Assembly: GCA_047495785.1 (NCBI GenBank)
Contig: JBLDXI010000004.1
Location: forward strand, 1,612,001 to 1,676,000
Length of the DNA: 64,000 nt
Origin: Lepidodermella squamata
Lineage: Eukaryota > Gastrotricha
Direction: 5' to 3'
Every line of letters begins with the position of its first letter. The first letter of the stretch is position 1. Below are positions 47,245 through 58,175 of this stretch, piece by piece. The notes beneath the pieces are model-generated. The model was not told the DNA's origin, ran no database searches, and saw nothing but the letters and a program-made list of their open reading frames with translations. The position numbers and the translations under genes were made by a program.

Positions 47245-47763
47245 TCAGGACATGGCATTCAAGTTGTACCTCATACAAATAAGCACTCGGGCACACCTCT
47301 GATCATCTGATGCATCCTTGCCAATGACATCTGGATGGCATCTTGCTGCTAAGCATTGTAGAGCATCAGGCGACAATGACCTGCATATATACCGAAAAAT
47401 AGATAAAGCTTAATTACAGCATTCAGTAGCTTAAAGAAATTGATGGAAATGGCGGGCTATTATTCCATAATTCGATCACTTTCAGTGAAAACGTTGAGCA
47501 ACCGCATTTTCCCCCGATTCTAAAGCCTGGTCAGTGACTAATTATTTAGAGCTGATTGTAAGAAAATCTACCAGGCCGCGATAAGGAGCCGGTTTCAACT
47601 CACAGGCTCATAATTCCCAGGATTTGTTCGCATGTTTCCGCTTTTGACGATACAGCACAGCATAGGACGATTGCAAAGCCTGAATATAAGGGAGGAGAAT
47701 GAGTCATTGATATCGCTCTGAATGAATTTCCTTACCAAGAAACCAAGAACGTGCGGCATTCAT
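47245..47763 (-). CDS. Secreted five-Cys peptide, paralogue 4
   Basis: Exons (minus): 47763-47736, 47679-47604 and 47380-47245, giving 79 residues; donors GTAAGG and GTGAGT, phases 1 and 2. The signal peptide MNAARSWFLGFAIVLCC is followed by CEQILGIMSL, SPDALQC-x4-C, a DVIGKDASDD loop, C-x5-C and a tail seven residues longer than in its relatives. It is closest to paralogue 3. A conserved AT-rich block inside the second intron (47500-47560; also near 24600 and 27890) looks exon-like but cannot be spliced in consistently. Confidence 0.8.
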
Positions 47764-48212
47764 TTCGAGTTTCAGGATTCTTAAAGCTTCGTTTAGAGCG
47801 AAATAGTTCGAACTAGTCTGAAGCTAAATGCGACAAGTACGTATGTTGTATTAGGGTCAGCACTCGCAGTCCCTAAATGTGTCATATTCTCGTATAATTA
47901 CTTCATCTCTGGCATTTAGCTAAGTGTGAATGCGGTACAGATTAAGTATAATGGCGCAATTAACACAATGCAAGGCCATCATTATACCACGCATCAACGA
48001 TTTTTACTCATGTCTTTACATCAGCGACTTTAATTGCCTCCTCAACTGCACTTTAATTGCATGAATTATCCGCTTTTGGTCTGTAAAGTTGTTTCCAAGT
48101 TTGCAAGAAGGGGTTTTATTTTGATCGAAAAAATGCACACGAAAGAGGACATAAGTTAGAAGGGAAAAAGTTGAATTTTTTTCAAAGCTAGCCCAGACTT
48201 GTCGAAAGCGGT

Positions 48213-49460
48213 TCACATGCTCTTCATGAACTTGACATTTATGCCAATGAAAGCGGCTAGAAACACAAAAACAGCCACGACATCCATTATGCGGACTGTA
48301 TTGATCTTCCTCTTGCCAGCCTCCTGCTCCAAGATGCCACATGCAAGACCAAGAGTAATCAACTCGTACAAGGTAATCGCAGCAGCGTACCACATCATGG
48401 CCTGGACGTAGTTGCCCAGCAAATTCGCATCTCCTCGCTGCGGAACTTTTTGACTCATCGCAGACTGCGCGAAAGTGATTGTAAGCAGCGTGGTCGCAGT
48501 GAACGCTGGGCGGTCCGGGCAATCTGGCGGGAATAGCAGGGTGGCTAGATCCAACCCTGCCATCACCCCAGCCGGGACTAGATAGTTCATGATGTAGAAA
48601 GTCGGATCGCGAGTCAAGGTGACTCGAAATTTGGCTGTCGAGACTTCGAGACCGTTGAACTGATTCGTCGCCACGAACTTGCTAGTATTTACCAGTTTCC
48701 ACTCGGAATGAAGCAGCGCCTCATTCGACCAGAAAAATCGCAGGTTATTATCGTCCAATTTCAGCAGGCTCTTGTCATTCGTGAGTGCGATCTCCATCCA
48801 GCAGGTTTGCGTGTCGAATGGGAATTTCTCCAACCGGAACAAGCATTCGTACGTCAACTGGCCCTCTCGTGTCCAGTAGAAGTCGAAGATTTGGCCCTTT
48901 TTCACCGTCATCAGCAGATTATCGGCGTAAGGCACGTCTTTTAGATACACATTCGATTGATACTCGTTTATGTAGCGAACTTTTGGCAGCCAAATTTCAG
49001 TTTGATTCGTGATGTGAACGACTTCAAGTGTTTCATTCGAGTCCAACTTAGGGCACGTCTCAATAGACCAGTGCATCAAAGCTTCGACTCCGATTGCGAT
49101 ATCGTCTGATGAGGTTGTGAAATCAATTAAGGATTTCGCTTCCAGGGCGAAGTCGATAGAATTCGGGCTTTTTTCGTCCTTCATCGGCGGCGCTTTCCGA
49201 CCAGCTGCGAAGTGGTCGCATTGCTGCAGGATTTTGGCCGAGTTGAGATTCGGCTTGACTTGCAACGGTCCTCCATCAAGGGATGGGGTCAACTGGCGGA
49301 GTGAAGTCGGCTCATTCACGTCCCTGCGATTTCGAACGCTGACTTCTTCTGTATTTAAGTGGACATGGGCGAAATTCTCCGACTGGAACGGCAGGTTTTC
49401 AATGAGAGACGCCGATGCAGCGGCTAAGAGAAAAAATGCTACGGCAGCTGAAATGTACAT
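48213..49460 (-). CDS. Short Cys-loop ligand-gated ion channel, intact
   Basis: Single exon of 415 codons. The signal peptide MYISAAVAFFLLAAASAS is followed by a linker with a putative dibasic site (NRRD) and the ligand-binding domain. The 'SLxxLxPxLD..IL..CDHF' entry is shared with the LamG receptors. The Cys loop has 13 residues (LFRLEKFPFDTQT). M1 is 'YIMNYLVPAGVMAGLDLATL', M2 is 'PAFTATTLLTITFAQSAMSQ' and M3 is 'YVQAMMWYAAAITLYELITL'. A short basic loop (EQEAGKRK) leads to M4 'VVAVFVFLAAFIGINVKF'. The residues before M2 read P-D-R, combining the Pro/Arg of anion channels with an acidic -1' residue, so ion selectivity cannot be predicted safely. It belongs to the same subfamily as the LamG receptors but lacks the LamG array. 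Confidence 0.92.
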   Translation of the reverse strand: MYISAAVAFFLLAAASASLIENLPFQSENFAHVHLNTEEVSVRNRRDVNEPTSLRQLTPSLDGGPLQVKPNLNSAKILQQCDHFAAGRKAPPMKDEKSPNSIDFALEAKSLIDFTTSSDDIAIGVEALMHWSIETCPKLDSNETLEVVHITNQTEIWLPKVRYINEYQSNVYLKDVPYADNLLMTVKKGQIFDFYWTREGQLTYECLFRLEKFPFDTQTCWMEIALTNDKSLLKLDDNNLRFFWSNEALLHSEWKLVNTSKFVATNQFNGLEVSTAKFRVTLTRDPTFYIMNYLVPAGVMAGLDLATLLFPPDCPDRPAFTATTLLTITFAQSAMSQKVPQRGDANLLGNYVQAMMWYAAAITLYELITLGLACGILEQEAGKRKINTVRIMDVVAVFVFLAAFIGINVKFMKSM

Positions 49461-50358
49461 GCTTTCTAGCTATCCCGAGAATTTAGTCGAGCTTTGCAAA
49501 ACTTTCACACTCCGGCTAGTTTGCTTTTCTGTTTCCGAGAAAGATCGCAATACTTTTCCATCCGGCTAAGTGGAAACTTTGAAGCAATAAATGAGCGCAA
49601 ACATTGGGGAAATATATTTGGAATTTTAGGAAAAATATTTACAGATTGATTCACACGTGTATTTTGTATTCAACGACCAATAAATTGAACGTTTGATTAA
49701 TTTTTCAAAATTTTCCGAATTGGCGGTAAATTCCTTTTGATTCTATGTTTTAGAGTGTTCTCTGGATTTCGAAATCTAAAACTGAAAATCAAAAATCGAT
49801 TGGCCCAAGGTTTTCGTCGCGAAATTCATCTGCTGAAAGGTGTTAACCAATGAAAGCTGATAGCTGAAAAATGAGCTGATACTAATACCATCCAGGAACG
49901 TTTTCATTAGCCAAACGGCAGAGGGCGAATTGTCGCCTATCAATTGATTAATCGTGATATCATTTGAGACCTATTACGACATCACATTCCAAAAGCTTAT
50001 TTTGACGTAGGAATACTGGTTCATTACTCGTAGTCTCGTTGTAGCTATATCAGAAGAAAAAATGTATCTCGGCAAGATCTTAACCCACAACACAGGTTTT
50101 CACGTAGATAGATAATTTTCAGAGCTCCCCTAATTGTTAGCTGATGGCTTTATTTTGATGTTAACTGCGTCGGTTTTTATTATATCAGTGCATAAAAGCG
50201 CATGAGAGCTTCTCATTTTTTTCAACAGTTACCCCGTCGCACGGGATTGGCTTTCACCGTCTGCCATCATCATTTGACCGCTCCAGCGTAAAAAAAGCCG
50301 CACTGAGTGGTCATTATCATCACCGAGCGTATCATAGATTTTTCTTTCTGCTTCAACA
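49461..50358. other. Divergent promoter region between two secreted/membrane genes
   Basis: No gene was recognised between the receptor (minus) and the Cys-rich gene (plus). A TATA-like 'cataaaag' lies near 50191. Confidence 0.4.
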
Positions 50359-50771
50359 ATGACAGCTTTCGCCGTGAGATTCGCCGTTGTAGCTCTAGCT
50401 GTGGTCTTCGCAATCGCCCAGCAACCTCAACGCTTTTTCCGCTGCAGATCGTCCGGCAATGTGATTTGCAAGGCCGGCCGGTGCCAGGCTGATGCTGGTG
50501 AAACTGAGGTAAGCCCTTAGATTTTTTATTTTTCAAGGTTAAACTCATTTTCTAGCTTCAAAAACCCGCGAACTGGAGCGTTTTCTGGGAGGATCAGACT
50601 CGATGCAACCAGGACGCGGTTTTTCTGGTCTGCAACAACAAGCAGTGCGCGAACCAACGCGAAGGCTGCCCGGCTGATAACGCGCCTGTTAACCTAGCCA
50701 TCGATGCCAACGCTACTCTGGCGAGGCAAATCTGCCAGGAAATGGCACGCATTCACCGCGGAACTCAGTAA
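50359..50771 (+). CDS. Small secreted Cys-rich protein
   Basis: Exon 1 (50359-50508) has a signal peptide (MTAFAVRFAVVALAVVFAIA), then RCRSSGNVICKAGRC. A 47-nt GT-AG intron joins it in phase 0 to exon 2 (50556-50771): RCNQDAVFLVCNNKQCANQ, GCPADNAPVN, and a helix-like tail with one Cys. The product is 121 residues with nine mature cysteines. The gene at 22241-22783 has the same exon order and Cys pattern, so this is a two-member family here. I do not recognise it from elsewhere. The protein should be extracellular. It is tail-to-tail with the nicotinic receptor, 100 bp apart. Confidence 0.8.
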
Positions 50772-50872
50772 ACTCGACAACTAACTCAACTCTAAATAAC
50801 TAAGCATTATTCATGAGACTAACACCATTGTAACAGTCAATTTTTGAGTAAAAGAGGTGGGAAAAAGCGTGT

Positions 50873-53096
50873 TCATCCTGCGATCATAGGTGCGACGAAC
50901 ATGGTGACCAGGGTCATGATGAGGACCAGAGAGCCGAATAGGATGAAACAGACTCGGTCGATGACTTGAGAAGCAAATTTCCACTCTTCACATATTTCAG
51001 CCTCCTCATCAGCTTTCTCAGATTTTTTGGTAATAGTCCTGAAAATAACGATTTCAATAAAACAACAGCCGATCCATTAGTTCAACAGCGCACCTGATTT
51101 CTCGAACACATTGCTTCATCCGCCAGTGCGCTTCGTCCTGCTCAGTCATTCCAGGATCGATGAAATCGAATTCGTCCTCGTCAGCTTTCTTGCTCATTCT
51201 TGAGGGTGAAATTGTTGCGATTGGCGTCTCGGAACTCTCGCTGATGTGTAGCTCCCTTCGAAGGTCTACTGTTGACCTTCGTTTCCGATCAGGATCTTCC
51301 TCTTCTCGTTCCTTTAAAATAGGGCTTTCTATAAGTGAGCGTCGATGGATAGTAAAGACTTACAGGTCTCTGCATGCATAGAAAATTAGCCAAATGTCCA
51401 TTGACGTATATTTTGACCTGGATATCGGGACAGAAAAAGAAAACCCTCAGTTTAAATTTTCCTGTTTTTACAAATTTTGTCCGTTTCCTTTTGTTTTTGA
51501 AGGAATTTCGCTTAAAATGCAGAAATGTTTGAAACAGTTTTCGAAATCTTTCGAGGGCCTGTGCAGCTTGAGTAATCAAGGCTCTTACAGACTCGTCAGC
51601 CAATTTATATGTTTTCCATAAAAGACTTACCCATTTTGGGAAATTGCTGGTTTGAGGCGTTCGGTAGTGCACATTCAGCACCATGATGGTGCTTAACACC
51701 GAAAACGAGAGGAGTGTTGTAGTTCCAGCGAAATACAGAGCCAGCAGTGGAATTTTCTCGCCGGCTGGTAGAAAGTCCATAACCATGTTCAAGAACACGA
51801 AAATTGACAACAAAGCGCCAACGCCTGTATATCAACGTAAATACAACTTAAAAGAGCTTTGATGCAAATTTACATAGTCCAATTTTCTCTCCAGACTCTG
51901 CCGGCAAGGTGAATGTCAGTAGACCGATAATGGAGACCTAAAAACAGAAATGACGCCTTTTCTGAGCAACCGTTGCTATGGGGCAATGCAATCTCACCAG
52001 AACCGTTGGTACGACTAGGTTGAATAGGTAAAACAGCGGGCGTCGTGTTAGGATGATTGTGAACGTTGCGTCAACGTAAATTTGGCCGTCATAAGGCACT
52101 TCGTTGCGAACAGCCGGGGCGCCCTTGAGTTTCCACTCGCTGCTCTCGCTGTAGGCCTCTAAATCAGCTTCTAAGCTTGGAAGAGTCAAATTCACGCCAG
52201 ACATCGAGTAAGTCCACGAACTGAACTTTAGATCACAGGCTTGCGTATCGAATGGGAAATACTTAAGCCGGAGAAATATATGTCGTAATGTTCGATACAT
52301 TAGTTAATGAACTTGCTTTGATCTGAATTGAGCTATAAAAGGATAAACATTATGCAAACGGTTTCGGTCACAGTAAGTATGGCTTACCAGGTCGAGGCGA
52401 AAATTCCGGGCGGGAACCATTCGATCATGCCCGTGTTGAAAATTTTAGCATGTACCTTGTTTGTTGGGTCAAAATTTTCTGTCGCTGAGTTGTGACTAGA
52501 GAAAATACGAAATTTGTGATTTTTATGCCCGAACAAATGTATGGCTTACAGTAAAATATCGGGTGTCCATATTTTCTCGTGAGGAACTTTCAAATAAGAT
52601 GTTTATCGAGAATACAGGATAATAAGATGCAAGATTTTACTGATCAACTGCGAGATGTTATTGTGTTCGAGCGGATTCCAACGAAAGCGATAATCTTCCC
52701 AGCTCTAAATAGCCGTAATCTTCTGTATAAAAAGGCAAATGAATGGAAGTTATACCAAAAATAGCCATAGTTTGCTCTGAATTTTCTGAAGTTTCTCATC
52801 CTAAAAAGGAGGACAAATATTCCTAAATTCGAAGGGGAAAGTGTAAAATTCGTACCACATCTATGACTTGACGTAGATAGGCAACGAAAACTACATTGAC
52901 AGGATCTCTTTCATCCTCGGCCGGTCGCTCGATTTTGCTGTAATTTTGAAATATATGGCTAATAAGCTTTGCTTCCGCTCTGGATCCTGCAAATAACAGT
53001 CTGAAATTTGAAAAAATCTGTAATTATTAAAATACCTTCTGAAGTCCCGAATTGTAGAAGGAACACTAAAATAGCTAGGCAATAGCGAATATCCAT
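50873..53096 (-). CDS. Nicotinic acetylcholine receptor subunit (non-alpha type)
   Basis: Thirteen exons (minus): 53096-53036, 52986-52856, 52800-52756, 52704-52641, 52586-52550, 52495-52388, 52332-52317, 52261-51998, 51937-51874, 51824-51631, 51417-51364, 51311-51094 and 51038-50873. They sum to 1422 nt, 473 residues, in frame throughout. Landmarks: signal peptide; WEDYRFRWNP; IPHEKIWTPDILL; Cys loop CSIQIKYFPFDTQAC (split by an intron); M1 'LFNLVVPTVLVSIIGLLTF'; GEKIGL before M2, typical of cation channels; M3; CMQRP at the start of the cytoplasmic loop; and M4 after EWKFASQVIDR. The C loop lacks the vicinal Cys pair of alpha subunits. The intron inside the Cys loop (52316-52262) starts GCAAGT, a GC-AG intron. 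Exon 52332-52317 is only 16 nt. Unlike the other receptors here, this one is intron-rich and conventional. Confidence 0.9.
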
Positions 53097-53620
53097 CTTG
53101 CGCTAAATATACGCATATGGTTCATCACTGCGTTGATCTTCTTAGCCCAATGTTAATGCGCTAGTTCTACAAAAGCGAGAGCAAATACCGCATTTGAGAC
53201 GTAATTAACACTGGGTAAACAAACACGCACATGCTGCCCCAACGCGCGCATCTCGCGTGCGCTCAATTACGCGACGAACCGCGCTCTTGAGCCGGCTCAA
53301 GATGATGTACACATGACATCAGTCGCGATCATAATGCTTGTGCATTTTATACGGTCTAGCATTCGAGCAGCCTCAAGTGTAGCCGGCCACTGTTGCCAGC
53401 TTCTTTGACATAACGAGACATGCATAAAATGCGATTTTCTTCCCTGATTTTTCATGGGTAGAAAAGCCCTTTATTTAAGTATGACAGAAATGTTTTCAAA
53501 AGGTACTGCAGTCAAAAAATCTCAATTGAAACTTCAAGACTCTGAAATAACACTATGTTTGTTCCTGTCGTGTGAGGATATTATATTATGCTGTGGGGAT
53601 CGACATATCAGCATTAAATT

Positions 53621-53977
53621 TTACAGCGTCAGATGGAACATGTCGTTGCATTTGCGCAGGGCGAGCGATGACAGCATCGCAGTTTTGCCGTACTTTTTCA
53701 AACAGGCAGCATAGCGGCTCTGCCTGGCCTTCTGCGCCATTTTTCGCGTTATAGCAATGACCCGATTGATGACTTCAGACGGCGGCTCTCCTGCCTTGTC
53801 CAACCGGTCGAAAAACAGATTTCTAAGCTGATTCATATCTAATTACCACAAACTTTAAAGTGGAGCCCATGAGGAAAGTTGTATTGCCTTACTTTCTGTT
53901 ATAATGCCTGTGTTTGATTTGGTTGATTCAGCTTGAGTGGCCATCGCCATTATGACTAAAATTAATATGACAAACAT
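53621..53977 (-). CDS. Secreted C-x17-C peptide precursor, copy A
   Basis: Two exons (minus), 53977-53893 and 53838-53621, phase 1, 100 residues. The signal peptide is MFVILILVIMAMATQAES. After a variable, charged stretch the core is RQSRYAACLKKYGKTAML, continuing to a second Cys exactly 17 residues after the first. The tail is short. Two paralogues follow on the same strand at 55.0 and 56.0 kb with the same exon split, phase and core. A single disulfide and basic residues before the core would suit a secreted peptide, possibly a processed one, but no canonical dibasic-flanked neuropeptide is evident. I do not recognise the family. Confidence 0.75.
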
Positions 53978-54371
53978 TGTTGTGAGAAAAATCGTTGAAT
54001 ATCACGCGCCGTTCTTCAATCAACAGCCTTGTCTATCTCATGTTTTATCGATCGCGAGAGGCGAGATGCGTAGTCGACTCGCCTTCCTGTGAGGGGTTGA
54101 AGGATGTGACACGGTTCCGAAGTGTCCACATCAGCTCATTAAAAAATCGATCATAGAGTCCCCATTTTCTCATTTAATTGACAATTTACACTTTAAGTGC
54201 CGAATATTGTTTTTCCCTCATTTATCAGTGGAAATAACTTCAATAAACGCTGGTGATTCATGCATAAAAAGGATCTATTGCGAATCAGTACATTTGCGAG
54301 GTTTCCCGTGTCAAGTCAGCGAACTATCGAAAATTCCGATCGATTATCGATTTTGAGATTGAGATTGGAAT

Positions 54372-54618
54372 CAGGGTGCGATCTTCGATCCGCGAGCTCC
54401 CGGGGATGGAAAACTTTTTTTTGCTGTTTTTGCCAAAATGACGAGTCATTTCGGCTAATAACCGAGCGAAGCGAGAAAGTTTTGGAGATTTTCCACTAAA
54501 ACACGCCCCAGAACCTTCCAAAATTAACAAAACAGTGGGATAAATTCTCATTTTGTTGTCTGGCCCGGCCGAGCTGGGGGGATGATCCCCCCCATCCCCC
54601 CCTGAAAGTCGCAAACTG
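54372..54618 (-). mobile_element. Non-autonomous hAT-type MITE, copy 2
   Basis: The 247-bp inverse copy of the element at 1157 starts CAGGGTGCGA and ends TCGCAAACTG (a mutated terminus). Perfect 8-bp duplications, ATTGGAAT, lie at 54364-54371 and 54619-54626. It sits between C-x17-C peptide genes A and B. Confidence 0.9.
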
Positions 54619-55022
54619 ATTGGAATTATTAGCTATCGGCGAAAGAGTACACTTAGATGAACATTTAGCAATAGATAAATCAATCCCTCCAAGGGCGTGA
54701 AATCCCTGGAATGTTTCGATTTACCCCGCCTATTTACTTGCTTAATATCGATAGAGACAACTAAAACTGGTTCTGGGTTGTATAAAGTGCCGTTGCACAG
54801 CTTTATGCTATCAAAAAGCCTATTTAGCTTCAACAGAAGCGTTCACACTACGAAATTTTAACATCACTTCAACGCACTTCAACGAGCACGCGACCGGTTA
54901 ACGCTTTTTTTACTTCACTTTACCGTAGTGTGAAAAGCCTATACTCACTAAGACCTATACGGACTGATAAGCCTATTTTAAGGGCCTCATGAAGCGCCTT
55001 ATGGAAAATTTTATTAACCAAA

Positions 55023-55363
55023 CTATTTTTGAACCAAAACAAGTCTCAGCTTCGCATTCTCCTTGCCGCATTTCAGAGCGACAAGGGACGTAATGGTAGC
55101 GGCTCTGCCGTACTTTCTCAGGCATAACAAGTAGCGATTTCGTCTAGCGATTCGCATTGTCGCAATCATTTTCGAGAGGCCGAAAGCCCCATCGCCAAAC
55201 AGTGAAGCAGGGTTATCAGGCAAAATCGTAGCACTGCTATCACGCTCGACGCCTGTGAAAGATAAATATAAAAAATGGAGTATTAATAATTAAGAGAGAA
55301 ATTACTGCTGAGTTGTGCTGATTCAATCAAAATAGCCGCTAAAATAAGGACGAGTCGCAACAT
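55023..55363 (-). CDS. Secreted C-x17-C peptide precursor, copy B
   Basis: Exons (minus) 55363-55306 and 55252-55023, phase 1, 95 residues. The signal peptide is MLRLVLILAAILIESAQ. The core NRYLLCLRKYGRAATITSLV keeps the RYxxC..KYG motif and the 17-residue spacing to the second Cys (LKCGKEN), but has diverged more than copies A and C. It ends with a longer hydrophobic/basic tail (LRLVLVQK). Confidence 0.75.
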
Positions 55364-55969
55364 TGCAATTTTTTGTATAATGAGTATTTTTTTAATTGTT
55401 GAGCTTTCATTCAAGTAATTTAGTTTTTCCGTCTTATTCTTTATACCGGACAAAAGTAAGCTTTAATTATCCTACGGTAAGTCTTAGTCTTTGTGCCTAT
55501 TTTTAATATTACGACGTTTCCTTTTACTTCTCGTCTACTCATGCGTTAATAAACAATTCTTAATATTAACGTGGGCTTGCGACTGTACTCGGATAGGACG
55601 TGTCGCTATTTAGAGCAGCACCCACAATTTATTTTACAATTTATTCTCCAATCAAAAAGGCAATGCTTTATAACGTATTTCTTTCTAACAAAGCGGGATT
55701 AACGCAAAATTTAATTTTCGTTCGATGGAGAACATGCAGTTTTTGCACAGGCAATTTTCGGTCCTTCCTGTTTTCGTTTGGTATCAAAATTTCAGCTACT
55801 TTAAAATAATCAGTTAAACTTTAGAGCATTGTGAAAAATCAAAGGAATATCAGCGATCAATGAGCTCAGTTTCATAGGGTTCGATCAGACATTTATGATG
55901 GAAACACAAAAATTTTCAACATAAAACATAATATTAAATTTTATTTCCGTAGTAACCTATAATGAGACG

Positions 55970-56319
55970 TTATAACGAATTAGCGACATCGTTGCACTTT
56001 CTTGAAGCCAGCGACGACAGCATAGCTGTTTTGCCGTATTTTCTCATACAAGCTGCGTAGCGATATTGCCGAGCTAATTTCTGCATTTTACGATCGGGCG
56101 CTGCGAATTTTCCGGGCTTGTCCAGAGGGCGATTTCCCAACAAGATCGCTCTCCAACTATTTATACCTAAAATCGACTGAAATTATTAGGGACATGTTAA
56201 TGGTGATATAGCTTACTCTCAACATCATTCGCTAGATTCGCATCGGTAGCGGAAGTTGCTATTGACAGTTGGATGAGCGATGTTATCAACGTGACGAATA
56301 AAACTTTGGAAATCAGCAT
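55970..56319 (-). CDS. Secreted C-x17-C peptide precursor, copy C
   Basis: Exons (minus) 56319-56217 and 56166-55970, phase 1, 99 residues. The signal peptide is MLISKVLFVTLITSLIQLS. The core RQYRYAACMRKYGKTAML is almost identical to copy A, including SSLA-x-RKCND after it, so A and C are recent duplicates or have been homogenised, while their propeptides differ. Splice sites are GTAAGC and a clean AG acceptor. Confidence 0.75.
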
Positions 56320-56741
56320 CGTCTCAGTCCTTTAAAACTTTCTAATACCCGTTTGCATCCAAATTTGCCTATTAAATGAGGTAGTATTGAACGGGGGAGG
56401 AGGAGGAGTACATATTATTCTCTCACATAGGCACGTTGCAAAAAATAGGCACGAAAAGTACGACGTAGTTGTCGTAGATTGAACATTATGAAGTGATACG
56501 TGGCAAGCTAATTATTAACTTAATTTTTTTTTAATTCTTGCGAACAGATTCAATATTTTAGCAAGCTAAATCAGATCTTACAAAGATAAAAAAATCATGT
56601 GGGACAATAAACAAAATATTTCTGAACACTCAGCTGTGGGACTAATTACTGTTCTTGAAAATCGTAAAAACACTTAATATTTCCCAATGAAGATTTATTG
56701 ATTTTTCAGGACACGTGATGAATTCAAAATGTTGGTCGAGT

Positions 56742-58175
56742 TCAGTTGAAATGATGCGGCATGATAGCTTGTACTGCGGCCATCTTCCGGCGCCTTAGCT
56801 TGTTTTTAGCCATACTTAACATTTTAGTAGGATTAACGCTTCTGAACACGGCTGATAGCAGCGTTTGAACGAGTATCATCAGCATTCCGACTTTGTTGAG
56901 CCAAGATGTGGCGTACTGCGGCCCGAAGTCGAACCAGAACACCTGGCAGAGGAAGCAGGCGAACGCCGGCGTGTACAGCAGCATGAAAATAGCGATAATC
57001 ACGAATGACTGCCTCGCGAGTGAAATGTCGCGATTCCTCGCCGCTCTGTTGTAGCTTTTCGAACTAGAAATGGACGCACGGACATGAACGCTTTCACGCC
57101 TAGCGTTGATTTGGTTAACCTTTCTGAATATCGCGTAGTAGTTGATGGTTGAAAAGACAACGGTAACTAACACCCATATGGTGTAGTATAACATTTGAAT
57201 CAGAGCAGTATCAGCGTAGCCAATCAGGTGGGTCTCGAAATTTCCGCACAATGACATTATTTGCGTTGTATTTTCTGACGTCGGAATGGCGATTCTCTTA
57301 GCGACGTAAGTTTGAAATGGGTAAACAACCATCGGCACAACAGAAATTCCAGTCAGGACTAGAAGTGCGATCGCGTAGAAGACGACCTAATAGAAAAAAG
57401 GCACAAATCAGTGGTCTAGTGTTAAAAGCCTGAAGTTTGTTTAGCAGTATGCGACTTTGAGGATCATCCCCCTCAGCTCGGCCGGGCCAAATAAAATGAG
57501 AATTTATCCCACTGTTTCGTTAATTTCGAGAGCTTCTGGAGCGTGTTTTAGTGGAAAATCTTCAAAATTCTCTCGCTTTTCAGTCAAAAAGGCAAATAAA
57601 AAAAGGCAAATACAGCAAAAATTTGTTTTCCATCCCCGGCAGCTCCAGGATCCAAGATTGCACCTTGTTACTTAGTACCAAGTTTCGCTTACCTTTTTAG
57701 TGTTATCCCGATGGCCTGGCGTGTTGGAAAGCACTTTGAGGCGCCGTTCGTAGCTCATCAACATGCTGAGATTATTGCCGTATGAGCCCGTCGTCATCAT
57801 AATCCAGCTGCTTGCAGAACACAAGAAACTGTTGGCATCAGGCCAATTATTGTCTACTACCGTGAACAAGAGCGGGCCGGTGAGTGCGATTACGAAAAGG
57901 ATATCGCGAGCGCACAAGAAGCAGAGTAGTATGAAGAAATCTCGCTTAACGCCCTTCTTATAGGTATATCGCAAATCTGCGATTGACGCAGCGATGACGC
58001 ATAAGCTGGCAATGACAAAGAGCAGCGTGTACGAGAGACGTGCATGAATCGTTGTGGCGCTCAGGTCGTGGTACGTGCCGATGAAGTACGGCCTCGAGCC
58101 GTTGAATCCGCGTTCCGGGATGTCGACGACTACCCACGAGCCGCGGATGACTTCCGTAGCGTTGTAAATTGTCAT
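56742..58175 (-). CDS. Rhodopsin-class G-protein-coupled receptor, orphan
   Basis: Two exons (minus), 58175-57693 and 57386-56742, phase 0, 375 residues. The N-terminus has N-glycosylation sites (NAT, NGS). Seven membrane segments can be traced: TM1 'YTLLFVIASLCVIAASIA', TM2 'FFILLCFLCARDILFVIAL', TM3 after SFLCSASSW with an ERR motif in place of DRY, TM4 'VVFYAIALLVLTGISVVP', TM5 'YYTIWVLVTVVFSTINYY', TM6 'SFVIIAIFMLLYTPAFACFL', and TM7 ending SVNPTKM in place of NPxxY. The conserved Cys pair is before TM3 and in extracellular loop 2 (MSLCGNF). The layout resembles invertebrate peptide-type receptors, but the ligand cannot be told. A MITE sits in the intron. A further upstream non-coding or coding exon near 58250-58390 is possible. 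Confidence 0.8.
57445..57667 (+). mobile_element. Non-autonomous hAT-type MITE, copy 3 (intronic)
   Basis: A 223-bp diverged copy of the element at 1157, running from CAGTATGCGA to TTGCACCTTG. The flanks TTGTTTAG (57437-57444) and TTACTTAG (57668-57675) agree at 6 of 8 bases, an aged target duplication. It lies in the GPCR intron, ending about 25 bp from the donor side. Confidence 0.85.

Noticed and set aside
47500-47560. A conserved exon-like block in the second intron of peptide paralogues (also near 24600 and 27890)
   Set aside because: It has Cys codons in one copy, but its splice sites are not conserved (no AG acceptor at 24.6 kb) and including it breaks the phase in at least one paralogue.
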